Positions 1-8,805 of a stretch of DNA of 56,815 nucleotides are shown here, in pieces (the stretch's first letter is position 1; every line of letters begins with the position of its first letter). The notes under the pieces are model-generated. The model saw nothing but the letters and a program-made list of their open reading frames with translations, was not told the DNA's origin and ran no database searches. The stretch lies in assembly GCA_026126165.1 (NCBI GenBank), contig JAHCJR010000011.1, positions 1 through 56,815 of the forward strand. The letters run 5' to 3'. Made by a program: the position numbers and the translations under genes. Source of the DNA: Alphaproteobacteria bacterium. GTDB taxonomy: Bacteria > Pseudomonadota > Alphaproteobacteria > Ferrovibrionales > Ferrovibrionaceae.

Positions 1-28
1 TTGAAAGGCTCTGGCCGAGCGGGCGGCG

Positions 29-898
29 TCAGGGCCAGCGCGCTTCCGGCGGCAGCGACATGAGGATCGCCTCGACATTGCCGCCGGTCTTCAGTCCGAA
101 CTGCGTGCCGCGATCATAGAGAAGATTGAACTCGACATAGCGGCCGCGGCGCACGAGCTGGTGCTCGCGTTCCTCCGCGCTCCAGTCCTCGTGCATGTGG
201 CGGCGCACGATGCGCGGATAGACTTCGAGAAAGGCGCGGCCCACATCGCGGGTGAAGTCGAAACCGTGCTGCCAGCCAGGCTCTTCCAGATAGTCGTAGA
301 AGATGCCGCCTGCGCCACGCGGTTCGTTGCGGTGAGGCAGAAAGAAATATTCATCGCACCACTTGCTGAAGCGCGGGTAATAGTCCTTGTCATGGCGCTC
401 GCAGGCCTCGCGAAGCGCGGCGTGGAATTCCTCGCGGTCGCGCGGGTCGGGGCGCATGGGCGTGAGATCGGCGCCGCCGCCGAACCAGGCGCGGGATGTC
501 ACGATGTGGCGGGTGTTCATGTGCACTGCCGGCACTTTGGGCGAGCGCATGTGCGCGACGAGCGAGATGCCCGAGGCCCAGAAGCGGCCATCCTCGGCGG
601 CGCCGGGCACCTGCTTGCGGAAGTCGGCGGAGAACTCGCCCCAGACGGTGGAGACGTTGACCCCCACCTTCTCGAACACGCGGCCGTGCATGATCGACAT
701 GACGCCGCCGCCGCCGCCGGGCCTGTCCCACGCCTTGCGCCGGAACCGTCCGGCCGGAAGGCCGCCGTGGCGCCCGCCGGCGAGCTCGTCCTCGATCCGT
801 TCGAACTCCGCGCAGATCGCATCGCGCAGTTCGGCGAACCAGGCGCTGGCCTGCTGCTTGCGCTGCTCGGTCGGGGCGGCATCGGCGGCTTGCGTCAT
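29..898 (-). CDS. hemF: Oxygen-dependent coproporphyrinogen III oxidase
   Basis: Haem biosynthesis enzyme that oxidatively decarboxylates two propionate side chains of coproporphyrinogen III to give protoporphyrinogen IX, using O2; cytoplasmic. The 289-residue product is full length for the family (about 300). Family segments are visible in order: HMNTRH at residues 126-131, [10 protein letters not shown] at 138-147, a GIFYDYLEE block near 200 and a C-terminal [14 protein letters not shown] block followed by SLPP. The gene is read from the minus strand and its start overlaps the stop of the upstream trmL by four bases, so the two are probably co-transcribed. An O2-dependent haem enzyme next to bc1 genes fits an aerobic lifestyle. 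No oddities seen. Confidence 0.97.
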   Translation of the reverse strand: MTQAADAAPTEQRKQQASAWFAELRDAICAEFERIEDELAGGRHGGLPAGRFRRKAWDRPGGGGGVMSIMHGRVFEKVGVNVSTVWGEFSADFRKQVPGAAEDGRFWASGISLVAHMRSPKVPAVHMNTRHIVTSRAWFGGGADLTPMRPDPRDREEFHAALREACERHDKDYYPRFSKWCDEYFFLPHRNEPRGAGGIFYDYLEEPGWQHGFDFTRDVGRAFLEVYPRIVRRHMHEDWSAEEREHQLVRRGRYVEFNLLYDRGTQFGLKTGGNVEAILMSLPPEARWP

Positions 899-1365
899 GG
901 TTCAGCTCCGTCGCGGCGGGGAAAGAGATCGGTCTGGCGCATCGCCTCGGCGAGGACGATGGCGGCGGCGACCACGATGTTGAGCGATCGCCGGCCCGGC
1001 GCAAGCGGAACGGCGATGACCGCGTCGGCCGCCTCGTGCACCTCGCGCGGCGCGCCGACCGATTCGCGGCCGAGCAGCAGCGTGTCGCCGGCCGCGAAGC
1101 GCCACTCGAGATGCGACGTGGCGCCGGCGGTTGAAAGCAGGATCAGCCGGCCTGGCCGCGGCGCGGCGAGGAAGCCCGGCCAGGAGACGTGGCGCTTGAT
1201 CTCCGCCAGCGCCAGATAGTCCATGGCGACCCGTCGGAGCGCCCGGTCGGACATGGGAAAGCCGCAGGGTTCGATGATATCCAGCGGAACGCCGAAACAG
1301 GCACAAAGGCGGATCATGGCCCCGACGCTGGGCGGCATGTCCGGCTGGTACATGGCGATGCGCAT
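895..1365 (-). CDS. trmL: tRNA (cytidine/uridine(34)-2'-O)-methyltransferase TrmL
   Basis: SPOUT-class methyltransferase that 2'-O-methylates the wobble nucleotide of tRNA-Leu isoacceptors with S-adenosylmethionine. The 156-residue product is the usual length. The N terminus reads [10 protein letters not shown]...IRLCACFG, the TrmL family opening; the C-terminal part carries [13 protein letters not shown] and [13 protein letters not shown], corresponding to the SAM-binding trefoil knot. The ATG at 1365 is taken as start; an internal ATG four codons later is an alternative and the ribosome site before either is weak. It is the first gene of a trmL-hemF pair and diverges from the petABC operon. 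Confidence 0.93.
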   Translation of the reverse strand: MRIAMYQPDMPPSVGAMIRLCACFGVPLDIIEPCGFPMSDRALRRVAMDYLALAEIKRHVSWPGFLAAPRPGRLILLSTAGATSHLEWRFAAGDTLLLGRESVGAPREVHEAADAVIAVPLAPGRRSLNIVVAAAIVLAEAMRQTDLFPRRDGAEP

Positions 1366-1523
1366 GAAACGCCAGATGCTACAGACGCTTGCCCGGCCGC
1401 AACCGGCGGCGGGGCTGCTGCGTCAACCTGTCGCATGGCGACCCCGAAAGGCTGGACAATCCTCTCGGATAGTGGGAGAAAAACGCCCCGGGAAATACCT
1501 TACGCCTCCTAGGGTTGAGATTC

Positions 1524-2054
1524 ATGAGCAGCACCCAAGTGTCCGGCGCCCATGGCGGCGCCACGCGGCGCGATTTTCTCTACGTCGCGGCCGGCGCGTT
1601 CGGCGCGGTCGGCGCGGCGGCGGCGGTCTGGCCGTTCATCCACCAGATGAACCCCTCGGCGGACGTGCTGGCGCTGTCCTCCACGGAAATCGACCTGTCG
1701 CAGATACCGGAAGGCATGGGCATCACCGCCGTCTGGCGCGGCAAGCCGGTCTTCGTGCGACACCGCTCCGCCAAGGAGATCGAGGAGGCGCAGGCGGTCG
1801 CACTCGCCGACCTGCCCGATCCGGAGCCGGACGCCAAGCGCGTGCAGAAGCCGCAGTGGCTGATCATGGTCGGCGTCTGCACCCACCTCGGCTGCGTCCC
1901 GCTCGGCCAGCAGGGCGATTTTGGTGGCTGGTTCTGCCCCTGCCACGGCTCGCACTACGACACGTCGGGACGCATCCGGCGCGGTCCGGCGCCGAAGAAC
2001 CTCGAGGTGCCGCCTTACACGTTCATCGAAGAAAACCGCATCCGCATCGGTTGA
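1524..2054 (+). CDS. petA: Ubiquinol-cytochrome c reductase, Rieske iron-sulfur subunit
   Basis: Rieske subunit of the bc1 complex; its [2Fe-2S] cluster takes the first electron from ubiquinol and hands it to cytochrome c1 on the periplasmic side. 176 residues. A twin-arginine motif (TRRDFL, residues 14-19) precedes the single membrane anchor at about 20-40. Both cluster boxes are intact: C119-T-H121-L-G-C124 and C138-P-C140-H141. The ATG at 1524 is chosen because an AGGG stretch lies about nine bases upstream; an in-frame TTG at 1515 is less likely. First gene of petABC, followed after 11 bases by petB. Confidence 0.96.
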   Translation: MSSTQVSGAHGGATRRDFLYVAAGAFGAVGAAAAVWPFIHQMNPSADVLALSSTEIDLSQIPEGMGITAVWRGKPVFVRHRSAKEIEEAQAVALADLPDPEPDAKRVQKPQWLIMVGVCTHLGCVPLGQQGDFGGWFCPCHGSHYDTSGRIRRGPAPKNLEVPPYTFIEENRIRIG

Positions 2055-2065
2055 GGGCGACAGGC

Positions 2066-3310
2066 ATGGCCTTCCAGACCAATAACAGGATCATCAAGTG
2101 GATCGATTACCGGTTGCCGGTATTCAGCTTCGCGCACCACTCGCTGATCGAATATCCGACGCCGAAGAACCTGAGCTACTGGTGGAACTTCGGCTCGCTC
2201 GCCGGCATCATGCTGGTGGTGCAGATCGTGACCGGCATCGTGCTGGCCATGCATTACACGCCCCATGTCGACCATGCCTTCGCCTCGGTCGAACACATCA
2301 TGCGCAACGTGAACTATGGCTGGCTCATTCGCTACATGCACGCGAACGGCGCCTCCATGTTCTTCATCGTGGTGTTCATCCACATCTTCCGCGGACTCTA
2401 TTACGGTTCCTACAAGAGCCCGCGTGAAGTGCTCTGGTTCCTGGGCGTGATCATCCTGCTTCTGATGATGGCCACGGCCTTCATGGGCTACGTGCTTCCC
2501 TGGGGCCAGATGAGCTTCTGGGGCGCCACGGTGATCACCAACCTGTTCTCCGCCGTGCCCTATGTCGGCGACAGCATCGTCACCCTGCTCTGGGGCGGCT
2601 TCTCGGTCGACAATCCGACGCTGAACCGCTTCTTCAGCCTGCATTACCTGCTGCCGTTCGTGATCGTCGGCGTGGTGGCGCTGCATCTCGTGGCCCTCCA
2701 TCAGCATGGTTCGGGCAACCCGCTCGGCATCGACCGCAAGGGGCCGCAGGACTCGATCCCCTTCCATCCGTACTACACGGTGAAGGACCTGTTCGGGCTC
2801 GGCGTCTTCTTCATCTTCTTCGCCTTCTGGCTGTTCTATGCGCCGAACGCGCTCGGCCATCCGGACAACTACATCCCGGCCAATCCGCTCGTCACGCCGG
2901 CGCATATCGTGCCTGAATGGTACTTCCTGCCCTTCTACGCCATCCTGCGCGCGGTGCCGGACAAGCTTGGCGGCGTAGTGCTGATGTTCGGCTCCATCCT
3001 GATCCTGTTCCTGCTGCCCTGGCTCGATACCTCGCGGGTGCGCTCCGGCCGCTTCCGGCCGATTTTCAAGCAGTTCTTCTGGGTCTTCGTGCTGGCCTGC
3101 CTGGCGCTCGGCTGGGCCGGCGCGCAGCCGCCCGAAGGCCTGCCGCTCGCCATCAGCCGGGTCGCGACCGTCTATTATTTCGCATATTTCCTCGTGATCC
3201 TGCCGCTGGTGGGCTGGTTCGAACGGCCCAGGCCTTTGCCGGCGAGCATCAGCGAGCCGGTGCTCGGCGCCGGCAAGATGGCGGCGCAGCCGGCCAGGGA
3301 GAAGGCGTGA
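2066..3310 (+). CDS. petB: Ubiquinol-cytochrome c reductase, cytochrome b subunit
   Basis: Di-haem cytochrome b of the bc1 complex, carrying the Qo and Qi quinone sites in the inner membrane. 414 residues, the usual length for the undivided bacterial form (no split into b6 and subunit IV). The sequence starts MAFQTNNRI; it contains HANGASMFF and [11 protein letters not shown] in the second helix region, [16 protein letters not shown] of the Qo site, the second histidine pair in the SLHYLLPF...[10 protein letters not shown] region, and [13 protein letters not shown], the PEWY quinol-oxidation motif. Its TGA stop overlaps the ATG of petC by one base, so translation of the two is coupled. Confidence 0.98.
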   Translation: MAFQTNNRIIKWIDYRLPVFSFAHHSLIEYPTPKNLSYWWNFGSLAGIMLVVQIVTGIVLAMHYTPHVDHAFASVEHIMRNVNYGWLIRYMHANGASMFFIVVFIHIFRGLYYGSYKSPREVLWFLGVIILLLMMATAFMGYVLPWGQMSFWGATVITNLFSAVPYVGDSIVTLLWGGFSVDNPTLNRFFSLHYLLPFVIVGVVALHLVALHQHGSGNPLGIDRKGPQDSIPFHPYYTVKDLFGLGVFFIFFAFWLFYAPNALGHPDNYIPANPLVTPAHIVPEWYFLPFYAILRAVPDKLGGVVLMFGSILILFLLPWLDTSRVRSGRFRPIFKQFFWVFVLACLALGWAGAQPPEGLPLAISRVATVYYFAYFLVILPLVGWFERPRPLPASISEPVLGAGKMAAQPAREKA

Positions 3311-4074
3311 TGCGCAAGTTCATGTTCGCCGCCGTCGCGGCGTTCCTTTCCGGCACCTTCGCCCTGGCCGCGCAGGCGGCGGGCGAGCAGGATCCGGCGC
3401 CGTCGCGCTCCTGGTCCTTCTCCGGTCCGTTCGGCACCTACGACCGGGCGGCGGCGCAGCGTGGCTTCCAGGTCTACAAGGAAGTCTGCGCGGCCTGCCA
3501 TTCGGTGAAGTATCTCGCCTACCGCAACCTGCGCGATCTCGGTTTCTCCGAGGCGGAGGTCAAGGCGATCGCGGCGCAATACGAGGTGACCGACGGCCCG
3601 AACGACGATGGCGAAATGTTCCAGCGGCCGGCCGTCCCAGCGGACCGCTTCAAGTCGCCCTTCGCCAACGACAAGGCGGCGCGGGCGGCCAATGGCGGCG
3701 CGCTGCCGCCCGATCTGTCTCTGATCGCCAAGGCCCGCCCGAACGGCGCGAACTATCTGCATGCGCTGCTTTCGGGTTATCGCGAACCGCCGGCCGACTT
3801 CGCCGTGCCGGAAGGGCTGCACTACAATCCCTATTTCGCCGGCAAGCGGATCGCCATGGCGCCGCCGCTCAATGCCGATGCCGTGACCTATGCGGACGGC
3901 ACGCAGGCCAGCGTCGACCAGATGGCTCACGACGTGACCACCTTCCTGATGTGGGCGGCGGAGCCCAAACTCGAGGACCGGCATAGTCTGGGCTTCAAGG
4001 TCATTCTGTTCCTGATCGTGCTTACCGGCCTCTTCTACGCCGTCAAGCGCAAGGTCTGGGCCGACGTGCATTGA
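3310..4074 (+). CDS. petC: Ubiquinol-cytochrome c reductase, cytochrome c1
   Basis: Membrane-anchored cytochrome c1, the electron exit of the bc1 complex to soluble or membrane cytochrome c. 254 residues with a cleavable N-terminal signal (about residues 1-23, ending AQAA). One haem c site C60-AA-C63-H64 is followed by the SVKYLAYRNL block typical of c1; the GKRIAMAPPL segment supplies the methionine ligand. A single C-terminal helix (about 228-245) anchors it, ending in basic residues facing the cytoplasm. Last gene of the petABC operon; an intrinsic terminator follows about 30 bases after the stop. Confidence 0.97.
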   Translation: MRKFMFAAVAAFLSGTFALAAQAAGEQDPAPSRSWSFSGPFGTYDRAAAQRGFQVYKEVCAACHSVKYLAYRNLRDLGFSEAEVKAIAAQYEVTDGPNDDGEMFQRPAVPADRFKSPFANDKAARAANGGALPPDLSLIAKARPNGANYLHALLSGYREPPADFAVPEGLHYNPYFAGKRIAMAPPLNADAVTYADGTQASVDQMAHDVTTFLMWAAEPKLEDRHSLGFKVILFLIVLTGLFYAVKRKVWADVH

Positions 4075-4103
4075 TTGGCGGCTCTTCCGGGCCTCTCCGT
4101 GAC

Positions 4104-4131
4104 AAGGGCCGCCGGCGATCCGGCGGCCCTT
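4104..4131 (+). terminator. Intrinsic terminator of petABC
   Basis: A perfect 12-base-pair stem (4104-4115 with 4120-4131) closed by the tetraloop CGAT, beginning with two A and ending with two T followed by CT. It sits 30 bases after the petC stop and ahead of the separate mtnP-apt unit. The T tract is short, so termination may be incomplete. Confidence 0.75.
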
Positions 4132-4228
4132 CTGATTCCGGCATGTTTCGCGCTTTTGTCCTTGATGCCGGCCCGGCTATAGTGCCGGCGTCTTGCGGGG
4201 CTGGCGCGGGCGGAACGAGGTGTGCGGA

Positions 4229-5116
4229 ATGACGGCAGGCGACCGGCCGGCGGTGATCGGCATTGTGGGCGGCAGTGGCATCTACGGGATGGCCGGCCTC
4301 GAGGATACGGAGTGGCGCGCCATCGACACGCCCTGGGGCGCCCCGTCCGACCAGCTTCTGTTCGGGCGGCTGGGCGAAACGCGGCTGGTCTTCCTGCCGC
4401 GGCATGGAAGGGGGCATCGCCTGGCCCCGGCCGGCATCAATTACCGGGCCAATATCGACGCGCTCAAGCGGGCCGGCTGTACGGACGTCGTCTCGATCTC
4501 CGCCTGCGGCTCTTTCCGCGAAGACCTGCCGCCCGGCAGCTTCGTCATCGCCGACCAGTTCATCGACCGCACCATCGCCCGCGAGAAGAGTTTCTTTGGC
4601 AATGGCCTTGTCGCCCATGTCTCGATGGCGCATCCGACCTGCCGCAGGCTCGGACCGGCGCTTGCGGCCGCCGCCCGTGAGGCGGGCATCGCCGTGCGGG
4701 AGGGAGGCACCTATCTCGCCATGGAAGGCCCGCAATTCTCGTCGCTGGCGGAAAGTCGCCTCTATCGGTCCTGGGGCTGCGACGTGATCGGCATGACCAA
4801 CATGCCGGAAGCCAAGCTCGCGCGGGAGGCGGAGCTTTGCTATGCCAGCGTCGCCATGGTCACCGATTTCGATTGCTGGCATCCGGAACACGACCATGTC
4901 GAGGTGGCGGCAGTGATCAAGGTCCTGCTCGACAACGCGGAGAAGGCGAAGCGGCTCATTGCCGGATTCGCACCCGGCATGGCGCGGCGGCCTGCTTGCT
5001 GCGCGTTTGGTTGCGACCGGGCACTGGACAACGCCCTGATCACCGCGCCGGAGGCCCGCGACCCGGCGATGATCGCCCGGCTGGATGCGGTGGCCGGCCG
5101 CGTGCTTGGCGCCTGA
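4229..5116 (+). CDS. mtnP: S-methyl-5'-thioadenosine phosphorylase
   Basis: Cleaves methylthioadenosine with phosphate to adenine and methylthioribose-1-phosphate, part of methionine and adenine salvage; cytoplasmic. 295 residues from the ATG at 4229. Visible motifs: GIVGGSGIYG near the N terminus (phosphate site), RHGRGH (about 60), INYRANI, SACGSFRED, the AMEGPQFSSLAES substrate loop, GMTNMPEA and TDFDCW, whose Asp residues are expected to prefer 6-aminopurines over inosine-type bases. The next gene, 16 bases downstream, is apt, which would convert the released adenine to AMP. An S-methylthioinosine phosphorylase is the main alternative but is less likely given TDFD. Confidence 0.93.
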   Translation: MTAGDRPAVIGIVGGSGIYGMAGLEDTEWRAIDTPWGAPSDQLLFGRLGETRLVFLPRHGRGHRLAPAGINYRANIDALKRAGCTDVVSISACGSFREDLPPGSFVIADQFIDRTIAREKSFFGNGLVAHVSMAHPTCRRLGPALAAAAREAGIAVREGGTYLAMEGPQFSSLAESRLYRSWGCDVIGMTNMPEAKLAREAELCYASVAMVTDFDCWHPEHDHVEVAAVIKVLLDNAEKAKRLIAGFAPGMARRPACCAFGCDRALDNALITAPEARDPAMIARLDAVAGRVLGA

Positions 5117-5132
5117 CGCGGAGGGGTGACAG

Positions 5133-5663
5133 ATGCTCGACATCAAATCCAGGATCCGCACAATCCCCGACCATCCGCACAAGGGGATCATGTTCCGCGA
5201 CATCACCACGCTGCTGCTCGATCCGCGTGGGTTCCGCAAGGCCGTGGACGAACTGGTGCAGGCCCATGCCGGGGTGCGCATCGACAAGGTGGCGGGGATC
5301 GAGGCGCGAGGCTTCATCCTCGGCGGCGCGGTTGCCCATCAGCTTTCCACCGGCTTCGTTCCGATCCGCAAGAAGGGCAAGCTGCCGCATCGCACGATCG
5401 GCGAGGATTACGAACTCGAATACGGCGTCGACCGGGTCGAGATGCATGTCGATGCGGTCGGGCCGGGCGAAAACGTGCTGCTCGTCGATGATCTCATCGC
5501 CACCGGCGGCACGGCGGAGGCGGCGATCCGCCTCATCCGCAAGGCGGGCGGGAACGTCGTCGGCTGTTCGTTCGTGATCGATCTTCCCGATCTGGGCGGC
5601 CGCCGTCGCATCGAAGCGCTTGGGATCAAGGTCCTGACCCTTTGCGCCTTCGAGGGCGCGTGA
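5133..5663 (+). CDS. apt: Adenine phosphoribosyltransferase
   Basis: Makes AMP from adenine and phosphoribosyl pyrophosphate in the cytoplasm. 176 residues, normal for bacterial Apt. It opens [14 protein letters not shown] and has the family adenine-site block [11 protein letters not shown] at about residues 58-68, the KKGKLPH loop, and the PRPP-binding signature [17 protein letters not shown] at about 117-133. It lies 16 bases after mtnP, so the pair forms a short salvage operon that consumes methylthioadenosine. The PRPP donor would come from prs at 11331-12263. Confidence 0.97.
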   Translation: MLDIKSRIRTIPDHPHKGIMFRDITTLLLDPRGFRKAVDELVQAHAGVRIDKVAGIEARGFILGGAVAHQLSTGFVPIRKKGKLPHRTIGEDYELEYGVDRVEMHVDAVGPGENVLLVDDLIATGGTAEAAIRLIRKAGGNVVGCSFVIDLPDLGGRRRIEALGIKVLTLCAFEGA

Positions 5664-6037
5664 GGTTTGGCAGACCCGTCCAATTGTTGGCTTATTCCTG
5701 CAGCCAGCCGCAAGTCCTGTGGATAACCCTTGATCCCGTCTGCCAAGCGTGGCGTTCACGGGTGTGAAGCATTCTGCAATAATTTCTTGAACGCGAGACC
5801 TTTATTGGCAGGTCATTCCTTCGGTCTTAACGATAATATTTGTTGCTATTCAGTCGGGTACCGCTTCCGGATTTATAGTTATTTGAACGGCATCCGGTGA
5901 ATCGTTCTCAAGAATAGAGAACAGGAATCCCTTTGACTCTCTTTGTTTTCACGCGGCATCATCTTGCCCGCGAGGCGGGTAGAGTTTGTCTGAAGTTTCC
6001 GCCGGTTGTTTTCACTCCAAAGTGATGAGCAGGATCT
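5664..6037. other. 374-base intergenic region with long inverted repeat
   Basis: No gene is supported here. The stretch is clearly more AT-rich than its surroundings, especially 5770-6010. It contains a 9-base inverted repeat, TTGGCAGAC (5667-5675) and GTCTGCCAA (5738-5746), enclosing 62 bases, and a short hairpin with arms GTTCTC (5904-5909) and GAGAAC (5917-5922). The first starts four bases after the apt stop and could be a 3' end structure or an unannotated RNA; the second lies in what is likely the promoter or leader region of the gene at 6038. No clear -35/-10 pair was found. Confidence 0.5.
5667..5746. repeat. Inverted repeat, 9-base arms, 80-base element
   Basis: TTGGCAGAC at 5667-5675 is exactly complementary to GTCTGCCAA at 5738-5746. 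The enclosed 62 bases contain a second weak pairing around TTGGCT/AGCCAG. It is not a tRNA: there is no T-loop GTTC box at the proper spacing and no CCA-type acceptor. Its position right behind apt suggests a folded 3' end. Confidence 0.45.
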
Positions 6038-6478
6038 ATGTGGTGGGAGCGATTCGGGGTGGCGCCGGTTCGACCGGAGGACGCGAAAAAGGCCTGGCAC
6101 AAGGCCGATCTCGTTCTCAAGGAACTGGCGCAGATTGAAAAGGCGCTGAAGGCGGCGGGGAACGCCAAGGCGGTCGGCTGGTGGCTCGGACCCTGGCAGC
6201 CGGCGACACAGGGCCATCAGGCGGTGATCACGCTTTTCTTCGAGCGGCGCAATCAGGCTGAAGGATTCCTGTCCAAGCCGCCTGTTTCCGGCGTCAAACC
6301 GTACCGGCCGGAGGCGCGCGACGACGCACCGGCACCGGCGCGCAAGACGGCGGTGCGATCGAAGCAGGTGGCGGCCAAGCCGCGCGGCCTCAAGTCCGCG
6401 AACGGCAAGCGCGCGGCGGCGAAGCCGCAGGTCAGGGGTAAAGCCCTGGCGCAGAAGGGAAAGCGGCGCGGCGGCTGA
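6038..6478 (+). CDS. Hypothetical protein with basic Ala/Lys-rich tail
   Basis: 146-residue protein of unknown function. The first 85 residues form a compact-looking domain rich in Trp and Lys (WWERFG, KKAWHKADLVLKEL, VGWWLGPWQPA, HQAVITLFFERR). From about residue 92 the sequence becomes a low-complexity tail of Lys, Arg, Ala and Pro with repeated KxAAKP-like units, much like histone H1-like or AlgP-type tails. The ATG at 6038 is preceded by AGGA at suitable spacing. I see no signal peptide or membrane segment. The tail suggests binding of nucleic acid or another polyanion; this is inference. It stands alone after a long AT-rich gap. Confidence 0.7.
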   Translation: MWWERFGVAPVRPEDAKKAWHKADLVLKELAQIEKALKAAGNAKAVGWWLGPWQPATQGHQAVITLFFERRNQAEGFLSKPPVSGVKPYRPEARDDAPAPARKTAVRSKQVAAKPRGLKSANGKRAAAKPQVRGKALAQKGKRRGG

Positions 6479-6518
6479 CGCCCTTGACCCGGCACTCTGC
6501 GCGAACATCTTGTCCTGC

Positions 6519-7175
6519 ATGAAGCAGGACGCTGCCAAGGCCCGTCCCAGGGCGACCATTCTGTCTCGCCGGCGGCTGCTCGCCGTCTCGGCGCTGGCCG
6601 CCTGCGCGGTCCCGCTGCCGCTGCTGGCCGCCTCGCGCGCGCCAATTCCGACCCCCCGGCAGACGGCCGGTCCCTTCTATCCCGACCGGCTGCCGGCAGA
6701 CCGCGACAGCGACCTGGTGCGTATCGCCGGCCGCGCGGGCGAGGCGGCCGGCGAAATCCTCGGGCTGGAGGGACGGGTCCTGACCCGTGACGGACATCCC
6801 GTGGCGGGCGCGCGGATCGAGATCTGGCAGGTCGATGCGCAGGGACGTTACCTGGCCGAACGGGACCGCGGGCCCGACCCCGACTTCCAGGGTTACGGGG
6901 CGAGCCAATGCGATGCCGGCGGCCGCTATTCGTTCCGCACGATCCGCCCGGTTGCCTATACCGGGCGCACGCCGCATATCCATATCCGCGTCCATCATCC
7001 CGACGGGCGCGAGCTGACCACCCAGATGTATCTGGCGGGCGAGCCGGGCAACGCGCGGGACTTTCTCTATCGCCGCCTGAGCCCGGAAGAGCAGGCGGCG
7101 CTCACCGCCACCCTGCGCCCGGCTGCGGCGAGCGGATATCGCTGGCAGACCGAGTTCGATCTGGTCTTCGCCTGA
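6519..7175 (+). CDS. Intradiol ring-cleavage dioxygenase family protein, exported
   Basis: Member of the non-haem Fe(III) family that includes protocatechuate 3,4-dioxygenase and catechol 1,2-dioxygenase, which cleave aromatic diols between the hydroxyls. 218 residues from the ATG at 6519 (an in-frame TTG nine bases earlier is possible). A twin-arginine-like signal SRRRLLAVSALAA precedes the domain. The expected iron ligands can be seen: the Tyr of QGRY, the Tyr of RPVAY, and both His of PHIHI. The presence of a signal sequence sets it apart from cytoplasmic ring-cleavage enzymes of the beta-ketoadipate pathway, so its true substrate is unknown. It converges on the dienelactone hydrolase gene with only six bases between the stops. 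Confidence 0.85.
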   Translation: MKQDAAKARPRATILSRRRLLAVSALAACAVPLPLLAASRAPIPTPRQTAGPFYPDRLPADRDSDLVRIAGRAGEAAGEILGLEGRVLTRDGHPVAGARIEIWQVDAQGRYLAERDRGPDPDFQGYGASQCDAGGRYSFRTIRPVAYTGRTPHIHIRVHHPDGRELTTQMYLAGEPGNARDFLYRRLSPEEQAALTATLRPAAASGYRWQTEFDLVFA

Positions 7176-7181
7176 GGCTGC

Positions 7182-7847
7182 CTATCCGAGATGTCTGGCG
7201 AAGAATGCCATGGTGCGCTCGCGCGCCAGTCTGGCAGAGGGCGCGTCGTAATGGTGGCGCTGGTCGCAGTTGAAGCCGTGGTCGGCATCATAGACATGCA
7301 CGGTTACTTCCGGATGCGCGGCGCGCACCTTGTCCACGTCGGAAAGCGGAATCATCGGGTCCTTGGCGCCGAAATGGCACATGGTCGGCGCCTTGATCGG
7401 CTCTTCCGCCATCTGTCCGATGCCGCCGCCATAATAGGAGACGGCGGCGGAGAGGCCCTGGACGCGGCTCGAAGCGAGCCAGGCCACCGCACCGCCCCAG
7501 CAATAGCCGACGATGCCGACGCGCCCGGCCGCCGCCGCCTCGCTCACCGTGGTCTGCACGTCGCGCATCACGTCGTCCCAGTCAAGGCGGGTGCGGATTT
7601 CCCGGCCGCGGGCGATATCGGCCTCGCCATAGCCGAGATCGACGCCGCGCTCCGCCCGGTCGTAGAGGGCCGGCGCGATGGCAAGGTAGCCATCGGCGGC
7701 GAAGCCGTCGGCGAGCGCGCGGATATGGCTGTTGACGCCGAATATCTCCTGGATGACCACGATCGCGCCCTTCGGCTTGCCCGAAGGCTCGGCGCGATAG
7801 GCGGCGAAGGCATGGCCGTCGGGCGAGGTCAGGGTGACGAAGGGCAT
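7182..7847 (-). CDS. Dienelactone hydrolase family protein
   Basis: Alpha/beta-hydrolase of the carboxymethylenebutenolidase family, 221 residues. The nucleophile region reads GYCWGG with a Cys in place of the usual Ser, as in true dienelactone hydrolases; the later acid and base are in GAKDPMIP and DADHGFNCD. Other family segments are VVIQEIFGVN near residue 32 and the RTRLDWDD stretch. It hydrolyses enol lactones in chloroaromatic degradation in characterised members, but many relatives act on unknown esters. It converges with the intradiol dioxygenase, a plausible functional pairing in aromatic breakdown, though no other ring-degradation gene is present. Confidence 0.88.
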   Translation of the reverse strand: MPFVTLTSPDGHAFAAYRAEPSGKPKGAIVVIQEIFGVNSHIRALADGFAADGYLAIAPALYDRAERGVDLGYGEADIARGREIRTRLDWDDVMRDVQTTVSEAAAAGRVGIVGYCWGGAVAWLASSRVQGLSAAVSYYGGGIGQMAEEPIKAPTMCHFGAKDPMIPLSDVDKVRAAHPEVTVHVYDADHGFNCDQRHHYDAPSARLARERTMAFFARHLG

Positions 7848-7872
7848 GGACGCGCTCCTGCTTGTTGTCGGC

Positions 7873-8316
7873 TCACTCGCTCGGGCGACGACGATACATG
7901 CCGATGGTGAGGACTGTCATCACCGTTTCGGAATGCTGATTGAAGACCTCGGTGTGGAACTTGCAGACGCCTATCGGCTTGCTGCGCGAGGGAATGCTTT
8001 CGACGCAGGTCGAACGCGCACGGATGGTGTCGCCCGGTCGCACGGGCCGGAGCCAGCGAAGATTGTCGAAGCCGGGCGAGCCGAGGCTTGCCGTGTCGCC
8101 GACGAAGCCATCGACGATGAGCCGCATCATCGCCGCTGCCGTGTGCCAGCCCGATGCGATCAGGCCGCCATAGATCGACTGCCTTGCTGCCTCCTCGTCG
8201 ATATGGAACGGCTGCGGGTCGAATTCCCGCGCGAAGGCGACGATCTCCGCTTGATCCATCGTATGGGTTCCGGTCTCGCGCACCAGACCGACGGGAATGT
8301 CTTCGAAATAGCGCAT
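7873..8316 (-). CDS. MaoC family dehydratase (second copy of tandem pair)
   Basis: Hot-dog fold protein of the MaoC/(R)-specific enoyl-CoA hydratase type, 147 residues. Catalytic-type segment [13 protein letters not shown] (Asp and His of the hydratase 2 motif) is followed by [12 protein letters not shown]. It starts at the ATG at 8316 because GAGGAAAGG stands just upstream; a longer start would lack a ribosome site. It lies ten bases after the very similar gene 8327-8776 and is its tandem paralogue (shared [25 protein letters not shown]). The substrate is unknown; such pairs often form a heterodimer or act on branched or dicarboxylic acyl-CoA. Confidence 0.9.
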   Translation of the reverse strand: MRYFEDIPVGLVRETGTHTMDQAEIVAFAREFDPQPFHIDEEAARQSIYGGLIASGWHTAAAMMRLIVDGFVGDTASLGSPGFDNLRWLRPVRPGDTIRARSTCVESIPSRSKPIGVCKFHTEVFNQHSETVMTVLTIGMYRRRPSE

Positions 8317-8326
8317 GTGCCTTTCC

Positions 8327-8776
8327 TCAGGCGGTGGCAGCCGGGCGGCGCGCATACATGCCGAGGCCCTTCATGGTCATCACCAGCTCGCCATTCTGGT
8401 TGCGCAGCTCGTGCAGGCTCTTGACCACGCCACGATCCGGTTTGGAGCGGGAGGGCAGAACTTCGGTCACGATCATCGTCAGCCGCAGCCGGTCGCCGGG
8501 TCTGACCGGCTTGATCCAGCGAAGCTCGTCGACGCCGGGCGATCCCATGCTGGCCGCGCGGCTGAGATAGCCATCCACCATCATGCGCATGCAGATCGCC
8601 GCCGTATGCCAGCCGGAGGCGACAAGGCCGCCGAAGAGCGAAGCGCGTCCGGCCTCCTCGTCCAGATGGAAGGGCTGCGGATCGAAGCGCCGCGCGAACC
8701 GCACGATCTCCTCCAGGCCCACTTCGCGCGGACCCATCTCGATGCGCTGGCCCAACGCGAAATCCTCGAAATACAT
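8327..8776 (-). CDS. MaoC family dehydratase (first copy of tandem pair)
   Basis: 149-residue MaoC-type hot-dog protein with the hydratase motif [13 protein letters not shown] and [12 protein letters not shown]. The ATG at 8776 aligns with the start of the downstream paralogue (MYFEDF against MRYFEDI); a TTG at 8785 is the other option and has a purine-rich stretch before it. The first gene of a two-gene tandem, 29 bases downstream of ychF. Divergence between the copies is greatest in the C-terminal third ([17 protein letters not shown]), which suggests different substrates or a heteromer. No acyl-CoA synthetase or dehydrogenase lies nearby. Confidence 0.88.
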   Translation of the reverse strand: MYFEDFALGQRIEMGPREVGLEEIVRFARRFDPQPFHLDEEAGRASLFGGLVASGWHTAAICMRMMVDGYLSRAASMGSPGVDELRWIKPVRPGDRLRLTMIVTEVLPSRSKPDRGVVKSLHELRNQNGELVMTMKGLGMYARRPAATA

Positions 8777-8805
8777 CTTCTCCAATTTCCCCCCCGATCG
8801 ACCGG

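Noticed and set aside
1223-2065. N-terminal extension of cytochrome b through petA
   Set aside because: The extension covers petA in another frame and is low complexity; petB begins at 2066 with the family N terminus.
5667-5746. tRNA gene in the apt-6038 gap
   Set aside because: The arms are too far apart for an acceptor stem with normal D and T arms, and no T-loop sequence is present.
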